Source: Candidatus Treponema excrementipullorum (GTDB lineage: Bacteria > Spirochaetota > Spirochaetia > Treponematales > Treponemataceae). From it: DNA of 7,285 nucleotides. Shown here piece after piece: positions 1-5,151 of the stretch (position 1 is its first letter; each line of letters begins with the position of its first letter). The notes below the pieces were generated by a model. The model was given only the letters and a program-made list of their open reading frames with translations, ran no database searches and was not told the origin of the DNA. Both the position numbers and the translations under genes were made by a program. Where the stretch lies: the NCBI GenBank assembly GCA_018883625.1, contig JAHLFV010000074.1:1-7285 (forward strand), in the 5' to 3' direction.

Positions 1-54
1 GTATAACTCTTCCGATAGCCGCAGGGGAATTTGTTTTTTACCCTTGTCTGCCAT
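1..54 (-). CDS. Arc-like ribbon-helix-helix DNA-binding protein, 5' part only (runs off the window)
   Basis: The minus strand from 54 encodes MADKGKKQIPLRLSEELY (18 residues) and is still open at the window edge. The pattern lys-rich / QIPLRLSEELY matches the N-terminal beta-strand and start of helix A of Arc/MetJ-type ribbon-helix-helix proteins, in which the 'IPLRL' strand inserts into the major groove. Its ATG overlaps the stop codon of the SPFH gene (TAATG), so it is probably translated by coupling; only a weak AGGT lies about 11 nt upstream. From memory, small RHH proteins of this type commonly follow this SPFH family in other bacteria. Its likely role is autorepressor of the two-gene operon, binding the TGATATCA palindrome at 1109-1135. 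The rest of the gene is outside the window, so fold and length cannot be checked here. Confidence 0.75.
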   Translation of the reverse strand, partial: MADKGKKQIPLRLSEELY

Positions 55-1091
55 TAATACAACGTACCTGAATTGATAATTGGCTGAGCATCTTTGTTAC
101 CGCAAAGTACTACCAAAAGATTAGATACCATGGCAGCCTTTCTTTCTTCGTCTAAATCCACACAGTTTGTTTTTGCTAGTCTGTCTAGAGCCATTTCTAC
201 CATACCTACCGCTCCTTCTACAATCATTTTTCGTGCATCGATTACTGCGGAAGCCTGTTGACGTTGTAACATTACTGCGGCAATTTCCGGAGCATAAGCC
301 AGATAAGTAATACGGGCTTCCAAGATTTCCAATCCTGCATCTTGAACTTTTCCCTGTATTTCTTTTCTGATTCTTTCTGCTACCACTTCGCTGGACCCTC
401 TCAAAGAGCCTTCGTCGGCAATACCGTCGCCGGTAGTATCTACATTTTCTGCTACATCGTAGGGGTAAATCCGTACCACATTTCTCAGAGCACTGTCACA
501 TTGTAATGACAAATATTCTTTGTAGTTATCTACATTAAATACAGCTTTTGCCGTGTCTACGACCCGCCACATAACGGCAATACCTATTTCAATAGGATTT
601 CCCAAACAGTCATTGATTTTCTGTTTTGAATTATTTAATGTCATCACTTTAAGAGAAATATGTTTGCGTGTTACTCCGCCGGAACCAGGTACATTCATTC
701 CTACCAAGGCAGAGGATACCATTTCCGATTTCCGTTGCTTTTCTACATCACCGCTCTGACTTAACCGGGTTGCAGCAGCGGGATTAACGGCAACAACAAA
801 GGGATTTACCCAGTAAAAGCCGTCCTTTTTTAGAGTACCAATGTATTTTCCGAATAACGTTAAAACTAACGCTTCTTGGGGATTGATTACCTTTAATCCT
901 AAAAGGGGAATCCATCCCAAACAGCTGTAAAGTATACCTATTATCAAAAGAACTGTTCCTAAAATTGTTCCGTCGTTTTCTACTAAAAAGCCCCCTAAAA
1001 TAAGAATTCCGATAGCGATGAGATATAAGAGAATAAAAAAAATTAAAGCTCCCAATCCGTTTTGTTTTTTGTCAATTATTTTTTCCGTCAT
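54..1091 (-). CDS. SPFH/band-7 domain membrane protein (RHH-associated type)
   Basis: 345-residue protein. Two hydrophobic segments (about 12-35 and 42-66) form an N-terminal membrane hairpin. An SPFH/band-7 domain follows from about 67 (VINPQEALVLTLFGKYIGT) to about 265, then a helical region rich in Ala, Gln and Glu (EARITYLAYAPEIAAVMLQR, 258-277) and a short C-terminal tail. SPFH proteins oligomerise into membrane rings or microdomain scaffolds; the specific role of this subgroup is not established. The start at 1091 is chosen over the in-frame ATG at 1151 for two reasons: AGGAGG at 1102-1097 sits 5 nt upstream, and the longer form would begin inside the promoter and operator. A 24-residue insertion with the acidic stretch DTTGDGIADEG (218-228) lies within the domain. 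The gene overlaps the downstream RHH gene, giving a regulator/scaffold operon. It is not HflK, HflC or a NfeD-linked slipin; no nfeD-like gene is present. Confidence 0.9.
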   Translation of the reverse strand: MTEKIIDKKQNGLGALIFFILLYLIAIGILILGGFLVENDGTILGTVLLIIGILYSCLGWIPLLGLKVINPQEALVLTLFGKYIGTLKKDGFYWVNPFVVAVNPAAATRLSQSGDVEKQRKSEMVSSALVGMNVPGSGGVTRKHISLKVMTLNNSKQKINDCLGNPIEIGIAVMWRVVDTAKAVFNVDNYKEYLSLQCDSALRNVVRIYPYDVAENVDTTGDGIADEGSLRGSSEVVAERIRKEIQGKVQDAGLEILEARITYLAYAPEIAAVMLQRQQASAVIDARKMIVEGAVGMVEMALDRLAKTNCVDLDEERKAAMVSNLLVVLCGNKDAQPIINSGTLY

Positions 1092-1108
1092 ACAATCCTC
1101 CTGATTGA

Positions 1109-1135
1109 TTATTGATATCATAATGATATCAATAA
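1109..1135. promoter_or_regulatory. 27-bp perfect palindromic operator made of two TGATATCA units
   Basis: Bases 1109-1135 form a perfect inverted repeat with 13-nt arms around a single central base (1122). Inside it are two copies of TGATATCA (1113-1120 and 1124-1131). Each is itself an 8-bp palindrome, and their centres are 11 bp apart, about one helical turn. This suits two RHH dimers bound side by side on one DNA face, as Arc does. It covers the -10 box and the predicted start of the SPFH operon, so binding should repress. The identity of the binder (the RHH protein at 1-54) is inference. Confidence 0.8.
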
Positions 1136-1151
1136 GATGTTTATTTGTCAA
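1123..1151 (-). promoter_or_regulatory. Promoter of the SPFH-RHH operon
   Basis: On the minus strand, TTGACA (1151-1146) is separated by 17 bp from TATCAT (1128-1123), an almost consensus sigma-70-type promoter. The predicted transcription start is near 1116, giving a leader of about 25 nt with AGGAGG ahead of the ATG at 1091. The -10 box lies wholly inside the palindromic operator. Confidence 0.75.
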
Positions 1152-1206
1152 GAAAATTATCCATAAATTCTAAAGTGTAGGGTAGCAACAGCGTGACATC
1201 CTTTTG

Positions 1207-1235
1207 TTGACAAAAGCTACTGTTTGGGCTACCAT
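1207..1235 (+). promoter_or_regulatory. Probable promoter of the DUF3298-like gene
   Basis: TTGACA (1207-1212), a 17-bp spacer, then TACCAT (1230-1235, four of six consensus bases). The predicted start is near 1242, about 24 nt before the ATG at 1266. It diverges from the SPFH promoter; the two -35 boxes are 55 bp apart. The intergenic stretch 1152-1206 contains no other recognisable site apart from one arm of a longer inverted repeat (GGTAGC 1181-1186 with GCTACC 1228-1233). Confidence 0.55.
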
Positions 1236-1244
1236 TTAAACAGT
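1219..1244. promoter_or_regulatory. Inverted repeat flanking the -10 box of the DUF3298-like gene (candidate operator)
   Basis: ACTGTTT (1219-1225) and AAACAGT (1238-1244) are perfect 7-bp arms, separated by 12 bp that contain the proposed -10 TACCAT. The arm centres are 19 bp apart, about two helical turns, as expected for a dimeric repressor. A T-run follows (1244-1249), but the hairpin lies mostly upstream of the predicted start, so an operator is favoured over an attenuator. No regulator can be assigned. Confidence 0.4.
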
Positions 1245-1265
1245 TTTTTGTTTACGGAGTATAGT

Positions 1266-1946
1266 ATGAAAAAAATAGTATTTTTAGGCGTTCTATCAAT
1301 TTTGGCTGTATCGCTTTGTTTTGCAGGTGGTGCAAAAGACTATGAAACCACAAAAACTACAGATAAAGATAACTATTTGGAATCAAAAGTGTCTTATCCC
1401 ACTTTTAATATTCCTGTACTGGATGAAGCTATTCAGGCATCTATTGTTCAAGCTTATGAAGATTTTAAAGTAACTTCTAAGACTGACTGGGAAGAACATA
1501 CTGCTTTTCTTCAGCAAGAAAATCCCGAGGCGGTAGCTCATCCCTATGTGTATCAGATTTCCTATGATAAACCTTTGATAACAGATAAGTATGTATCAGT
1601 ACTGTTTACCACTTACATGTTTGAAGGTGGAGCTCATGGTATTACAAAACTGACTTCTTTTACTTATGATAAAGAGCAGGATAAGTTGCTTTCAATTACC
1701 GAAGCTTCAGGAATGACTTTGGAAGAAATTGCCAGTTTATGTCAGTTAAAGTTAAAGGCTGATTTGGAATCTGAACCCAGTAGCGGTGTTGATCGTGCTG
1801 CTTGGATTGAAGAAGGAACAAAACCGGAAGAACAGAATTTCAGAATTTTTACTTTTGACGGTACAATTCTTACTGTTTATTTTGAACATTACACAGTGGC
1901 TCCTTATGCTGCCGGTATCCAAAAGGTAGAAATTCTCTGTAATTGA
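1266..1946 (+). CDS. Secreted DUF3298/RsiV-like domain protein
   Basis: 226-residue protein. Residues 1-20 (MKKIVFLGVLSILAVSLCFA) form a typical signal peptide with probable cleavage after Ala20. Cys18 is preceded by Leu, so a lipobox is unlikely though not excluded in a spirochaete. The mature part has the DUF4163/DUF3298 layout: an N-terminal alpha/beta part with a YPTFN start (44-48), then the hallmark YMFEGGAHGIT (117-127), then NFRIFTFDGTILTVYFEHY (191-209) and the ending VAPYAAG (211-217). In Bacillus RsiV this fold is the lysozyme-binding sensor, and in PdaC it accompanies a deacetylase; here neither a sigma-factor-binding segment nor an enzyme domain is attached. A periplasmic or surface role is inferred; the ligand is unknown. 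The ATG at 1266 is chosen because GGAG (1256-1259) lies 6 nt upstream and the signal peptide begins there. It is 40 nt ahead of arsR on the same strand with no terminator between, so co-transcription is likely. Confidence 0.8.
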   Translation: MKKIVFLGVLSILAVSLCFAGGAKDYETTKTTDKDNYLESKVSYPTFNIPVLDEAIQASIVQAYEDFKVTSKTDWEEHTAFLQQENPEAVAHPYVYQISYDKPLITDKYVSVLFTTYMFEGGAHGITKLTSFTYDKEQDKLLSITEASGMTLEEIASLCQLKLKADLESEPSSGVDRAAWIEEGTKPEEQNFRIFTFDGTILTVYFEHYTVAPYAAGIQKVEILCN

Positions 1947-1986
1947 TTATAGCATAAGTAGCTTGTAATAGAACCGAGGCGATATC

Positions 1987-2358
1987 ATGAGTTCTTCTGA
2001 AATGCTTCCATCCATGCCGGATAGTTCTGAGTTTTCCTCTGTGGCAGATTTATTCAAGTTATTAGGCGACAGTAGCCGTCTTAAGATTTTCTGGATTCTC
2101 TGCCACTGGGAGGCTTGTGTTACTAACATTTCCGAAAGAGCCGGGATGACAAGTCCTGCTGTATCCCATCACCTTAAGTTTCTTAAAGCCAGTCAGTTGA
2201 TTACCAGTAGCAGAAAGGGTAAGGAAGTGTACTATAGGGCGGCAGATACGGTTCAGGCGCACATGGTTCACGATATGATAAAGACAGGTTTGAAAATTCT
2301 TTGCCCGGAGCAGGACTGCTTTATGGTTGCACCGGGACAAGCTAAAATTGACTTTTGA
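1987..2358 (+). CDS. ArsR/SmtB-family winged-helix transcriptional regulator
   Basis: 123 residues, normal for the family. The helix-turn-helix is clear: LFKLLGDSSRLKIFWIL (22-38), ISERAGMTSPAVSHHLKFLK (48-67, recognition helix SPAVSHHL), then the wing SSRKGKEVYYRA (74-85). Members are usually repressors released by metal ions, although some sense redox or other signals. The classical ArsR metal motif ELCVCDL appears as EACVTNI (42-48): the first Cys (C44) is kept and the second is Thr. Other Cys are C39, C106 and C111 (CPEQDC), and His pairs occur at H60/H61 and H92/H95, so a non-canonical thiol site is possible. The ATG is preceded by GAGG (1976-1979), 7 nt away. The next promoter begins at its stop codon and drives a small outer-membrane protein, a natural target. 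The effector cannot be named from sequence. Confidence 0.88.
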   Translation: MSSSEMLPSMPDSSEFSSVADLFKLLGDSSRLKIFWILCHWEACVTNISERAGMTSPAVSHHLKFLKASQLITSSRKGKEVYYRAADTVQAHMVHDMIKTGLKILCPEQDCFMVAPGQAKIDF

Positions 2359-2382
2359 CAAAAGAATTATTATACTTACAGT
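2355..2382 (+). promoter_or_regulatory. Promoter of the first outer-membrane barrel gene, overlapping the arsR stop, with a small dyad
   Basis: A perfect TTGACA (2355-2360) overlaps the arsR stop codon (2356-2358). After 16 bp comes TACAGT (2377-2382, four of six). The short inverted repeat ATACT-TAC-AGTAT (2372-2384) overlaps this -10 and could be a binding site for the ArsR-type protein encoded immediately upstream. The arms are only 5 bp, so this is tentative. GGAGG (2390-2394) then precedes the ATG at 2400. Confidence 0.5.
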
Positions 2383-2399
2383 ATTCATTGGAGGTGTAC

Positions 2400-2870
2400 A
2401 TGAATAAAAAAATTCTTATTGTTGCAGCCTTATTGATGGTTGTATGCGTAGGCGGTGCCTTTGCATGGGGTATTGGTATTCAAGGTGGTACTGGTTATCC
2501 TCTCTTTGGTAGTGGTGCAATAACTTTTAAGTTAGACTCTGTTCCATTTGTTTTTGCTACCAACTTTACTTTTGAAGACGGATTTGGAATCGGTTTGACA
2601 GGGGATTATTGGTTCTTGAATGATAACATTGTAGGACCTCTTAATTGGTTTTTAGGAGCAGGAGCCGGGATTTCTATAGGATTCCAAGATCCATTTAGTT
2701 TGGGTCTTGAGGCTAGACTTCCTATCGGATTGAATATGTATTTTTTGGACGGTTTTATTGAACCGTATGTTCAGGCAGTGCCTTCATTGAGGCTCCATAT
2801 TTTACCTAAATTTGGTAAGGGCGATATTTTCAAATTTGCTGGTAACATCGGTATCCGTTTCTGGTTCTAA
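2400..2870 (+). CDS. Small outer-membrane beta-barrel protein (paralogue 1)
   Basis: 156-residue protein. Signal peptide 1-22 (MNKKILIVAALLMVVC, then VGGAFA) with cleavage before Trp23. The mature chain of about 134 residues alternates polar and hydrophobic residues in Gly-rich strands (WGIGIQGGTG, AITFKLD, GFGIGLTGDYWF, WFLGAGAGISIGF, LGLEARLPIGLNMYF, EPYVQAVPSLRLHI, NIGIRFWF). It ends in Phe, the usual C-terminal signal for the BAM barrel-assembly machinery. The length fits an eight-stranded barrel in the outer membrane. Spirochaetes carry families of small barrels of this sort (DUF3996/OmpW-like); exact family membership needs a profile search. The ATG at 2400 is chosen because GGAGG lies 5 nt upstream and the signal peptide starts there; an in-frame ATG at 2355 falls inside arsR. 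A strong terminator follows at 2891-2926. Confidence 0.75.
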   Translation: MNKKILIVAALLMVVCVGGAFAWGIGIQGGTGYPLFGSGAITFKLDSVPFVFATNFTFEDGFGIGLTGDYWFLNDNIVGPLNWFLGAGAGISIGFQDPFSLGLEARLPIGLNMYFLDGFIEPYVQAVPSLRLHILPKFGKGDIFKFAGNIGIRFWF

Positions 2871-2890
2871 AATCGTAGTTTAAGAAACAA

Positions 2891-2926
2891 AAGCTACCTG
2901 GCAATGTTTTCCGGGTAGTTTTTTTT
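2891..2926 (+). terminator. Rho-independent terminator after barrel gene 1
   Basis: CTACCTGG (2894-2901) pairs with CCGGGTAG (2911-2918), eight pairs including one T-G wobble, around the 9-nt loop CAATGTTTT. Eight T follow directly (2919-2926), and upstream A residues extend the stem. It separates the two barrel genes into different transcripts. Confidence 0.9.
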
Positions 2927-2963
2927 ATTTTCTCCTGTTTTTCTATTTTATCAATAAAATGGA

Positions 2964-2992
2964 TTGTCTCTCCTTTTGATTTAAAGTACAAT
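2964..2992 (+). promoter_or_regulatory. Promoter of the second barrel gene
   Basis: TTGTCT (2964-2969), a 17-bp spacer and TACAAT (2987-2992, five of six). The predicted start lies near 2999, about 16 nt before the chosen ATG at 3015. That argues against using the in-frame ATGs at 2994 and 2997. Confidence 0.55.
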
Positions 2993-3005
2993 AATGATGC
3001 TGTGT

Positions 3006-3011
3006 GGGGGG
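3006..3011 (+). promoter_or_regulatory. G-only ribosome binding site deciding the start of barrel gene 2
   Basis: A run of six G (3006-3011) is the only purine tract near the start. It can pair with the anti-Shine-Dalgarno CCUCC through one G-U wobble. With the ATG at 3015 the spacing from the GGGG part is about 5 nt. An ATG at 3012 directly abuts the run and is less likely. Confidence 0.45.
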
Positions 3012-3014
3012 ATG

Positions 3015-3482
3015 ATGAAAAGGATAATCCTTATTATGGCTGCATTGTTGGTAATCTGTATACATAGTGCTTTTACCTGGGGAGTTGGTATTCAGGGTGG
3101 ATCAGATATTATTAACGGCGGTAATGGTGTGGGTGGGATTACTTTTAAATTGGATACTGTTGATTTAATTTTTGGTGTAGAAATTCCTTCATTTAATCCC
3201 TTTGCTATTGGTATTACTGCTGATTATTGGTTTTTTGATAAAACCATTGTTGAACCTTTAGGGTGGTTTTTCGGAGTGGGAGGTTTTGTCTCTGCTTTTA
3301 TCGGCAATAATTCCAGTGCTGTGGGTTTTGGTGCCCGGGTACCTGTGGGATTGCACCTTTTTCCCATTGATTTTTTTGAAATATACCTTCAGGGGGCACC
3401 AGGCATTCAAATCACCGTTGCCAACGGAGTAAGACCTGGTTTTATTTTTCCTTTGAATTTAGGTTTGCGTTTTTGGTTTTAG
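3015..3482 (+). CDS. Small outer-membrane beta-barrel protein (paralogue 2)
   Basis: 155-residue paralogue of the preceding barrel gene with the same architecture. Signal peptide MKRIILIMAALLVICIHSAF with cleavage around Thr21-Trp22, then WGVGIQGG, GITFKLD, AIGITADYWFFD, IVEPLGWFFGVGG, GARVPVGLHLF, YLQGAPG and the ending LGLRFWF. The two align almost without gaps except around residues 30-40 and 58-62, where loop lengths differ, and near 136-142. Conserved strands with divergent loops suggest a tandem duplication followed by change in surface-exposed parts. The function of the family is unknown; a small structural or adhesion-type outer-membrane protein is possible. Start choice: the ATGs at 2994, 2997 and 3012 are rejected because of the promoter position, SD spacing and signal-peptide layout. 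It converges with the hflC-linked gene across a 28-nt gap that holds no clear terminator. Confidence 0.75.
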   Translation: MKRIILIMAALLVICIHSAFTWGVGIQGGSDIINGGNGVGGITFKLDTVDLIFGVEIPSFNPFAIGITADYWFFDKTIVEPLGWFFGVGGFVSAFIGNNSSAVGFGARVPVGLHLFPIDFFEIYLQGAPGIQITVANGVRPGFIFPLNLGLRFWF

Positions 3483-3510
3483 TGTAAAATTAAGTTGCCT
3501 GCCCAAAAAG

Positions 3511-5151
3511 TTACTGTTGCATTAAGCCGAATTTTTCCTGTATCTTTTTTTCTGCCAAAATCAACTCTTCTTCCCGGGGTATCCACGGATATGTTTCCCG
3601 AAGTTTTTCTGCTGTTTTTACCACAGATCCATTATTTTCTTTCAAAAGAGTAGAGTATTCTTTCCTAAAGGTATTAAAATCACAGAGAACAGGTTCTTTT
3701 TTTTGAACTACTTCTGTTACATACCAGCTATCCTTTAAAAATTCTGTTTTTACCGTGTCGGTACAGTATTCTATGACAATAGTATCTTCACCTTGGGTAT
3801 AAGCCATATAGTATGTAACAGTGTATGAGCCTTCACTGTGGGAAGTTTCTACAGGAATCGGATTGTCTTTCCTAATGTAAGGATACACATCCAGAGAAAC
3901 TTTTTCGCCATCAATGCAAAAATTGCTGAGTCCAAAAAAATCAGGCATAACTTCTGCTGTATCACTTAAAAAGTAAAATAATTGTGCAAAAGACAACGTG
4001 GTTTTGCCTGCAACACCTTCCTGTATTTTTGATGAAAGATAAAAGTTTGAAATTATGTTTACGAGCTGTTTTGCCCCTTTACCTTTACACACAGCTTCTG
4101 CCAATACCAAATCTCTGTTATTCATACCGGTGTACAAAGCTACACCGACCTCTTTGTCTGTCAGCCCTGTTGTAATGTAATTATCCTGTCTGTCCCAAAG
4201 CCAAAAAAGAAAGGTACCAAAAAAGAAAATCAGTACTCCCGTCAAAATTTTAATTCCGGTACTGTATTTTCTCATAAACCGAACAGTATCGATTTTTTTG
4301 TCTAATTTTAAGGTATATTCTTTTACGGAAGTTTCATTTGTAAAAAATAATTTGTCTGTTTTTTCAAATTCTTCCCAAGGAATTTCTGTTCCGGGAATTG
4401 CACAAGAATCAGTATTCAGCCTTGCAGATATATTCTGTTTCCCGGCACCTACAGACAAATAGTTGTTAATGCTCTGAGCCAAAAGCGGTGAAACAGAGGG
4501 ATTTTTGTACTGAATAGGCACAAAATTTTTATCTCTGTAGTCTTCCATCCGTTTTTCCGTATCAAGACAATCGTAGGGAAGGCTTCCTGTTCCGATAAAA
4601 TATCCGCAAACACTTTGTGTAAAACGAAGGGAACATGCTCCCTCCAGTACCGGGTGGATCCAACACCCCAGTAGACGAGAGTACTCTTCCTTGGAGCGAG
4701 ATTCTATCGCTCTGGTCAAAAGAGTTGGCGGTAAAAACAACATACTGCCGTCATTACATAAAATACATTGTGCCGGTCCCACAACCCCAATGGGAAGTTT
4801 TTTACCCAAGGCGGCATCTGCTGCTCTGTTAAAAGTCACCAAAGCATTCTTTAACCAAAATCTATGCGTTTCTTCACCACCGGAACGTAAAAACTTGTCT
4901 ACTTCCTCTATAAGAGATACCCCCGGTTGGGGACATGTTCCCTGCACATAGATGGAGTTGTCTTTCTCTTCTGTGGAAGAAAAAGTCCAGGGGACAAAAG
5001 TAAAATCTCCCTTTTCATCAGGAAGAGCTCTGTATCCTACTTCATCAACATATTGATAGAGCCGGGATTTTGCAAAATCCCGACCTGTCATTTGCATGTC
5101 CAAAAGAACATGATTTTCCCGAAAGGAAAGAAGTGACATACTTTCTTGCAT
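3511..5151 (-). CDS. Single-span membrane protein of the hflKC operon with a pseudokinase-like cytoplasmic half
   Basis: 546 residues; I do not recognise a named family. The N-terminal 295 residues have no signal peptide. One membrane span lies at about 299-319 (IKILTGVLIFFFGTFLFWLW), with positive charges just before it (RFMRKY), so the N-terminal half should be cytoplasmic and 320-546 periplasmic. The cytoplasmic half has a kinase-like order: a helix VSLIEEVDKFLRSG (78-91), a long helix at 96-117, then VGPAQCILCNDGSMLFLPP (124-142) where kinases have the catalytic and metal-binding loops, HPVLEGACSLRFTQSVCGYF (166-185), and GTGSLPYD (187-194) like the helix F 'TGxxPF' region. HRD and DFG are absent, so any such domain would be catalytically dead; this is inference. 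The periplasmic part has four Cys (355, 412, 463, 490) and ends in amphipathic helices (about 492-546). Its ATG overlaps the hflC stop (TAATG), implying coupled translation and a link to HflKC. An alternative start at Met5 is possible. Confidence 0.75.
   Translation of the reverse strand: MQESMSLLSFRENHVLLDMQMTGRDFAKSRLYQYVDEVGYRALPDEKGDFTFVPWTFSSTEEKDNSIYVQGTCPQPGVSLIEEVDKFLRSGGEETHRFWLKNALVTFNRAADAALGKKLPIGVVGPAQCILCNDGSMLFLPPTLLTRAIESRSKEEYSRLLGCWIHPVLEGACSLRFTQSVCGYFIGTGSLPYDCLDTEKRMEDYRDKNFVPIQYKNPSVSPLLAQSINNYLSVGAGKQNISARLNTDSCAIPGTEIPWEEFEKTDKLFFTNETSVKEYTLKLDKKIDTVRFMRKYSTGIKILTGVLIFFFGTFLFWLWDRQDNYITTGLTDKEVGVALYTGMNNRDLVLAEAVCKGKGAKQLVNIISNFYLSSKIQEGVAGKTTLSFAQLFYFLSDTAEVMPDFFGLSNFCIDGEKVSLDVYPYIRKDNPIPVETSHSEGSYTVTYYMAYTQGEDTIVIEYCTDTVKTEFLKDSWYVTEVVQKKEPVLCDFNTFRKEYSTLLKENNGSVVKTAEKLRETYPWIPREEELILAEKKIQEKFGLMQQ

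Noticed and set aside
553..759. Plus-strand open frame of 68 codons inside the SPFH gene
   Set aside because: It lies antisense to a strongly supported gene and has no ribosome binding site or recognisable motif.
1981..1989. GATATCATG before arsR as a half-site for the TGATATCA-binding protein
   Set aside because: It is a single imperfect match (CGATATCA) without the paired unit, so chance is a sufficient explanation.
2062..2388. Minus-strand open frames across arsR (also 1947-2129)
   Set aside because: They are antisense to a clear ArsR-family gene, lack any domain likeness, and read as shadow frames.
2994..3014. Upstream ATGs (2994, 2997, 3012) as the start of barrel gene 2
   Set aside because: They fall at or before the predicted transcript start, or abut the G-run, and would place MMLCGG before a normal signal peptide.
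3483..3510. Possible bidirectional terminator in the convergent gap
   Set aside because: There is no stem longer than about three pairs and only a five-base A/T run, so it is not supported.
4635..5136. Plus-strand frames of 65-86 codons opposite the 546-residue gene
   Set aside because: They are antisense frames without start signals, and they overlap each other in different frames.
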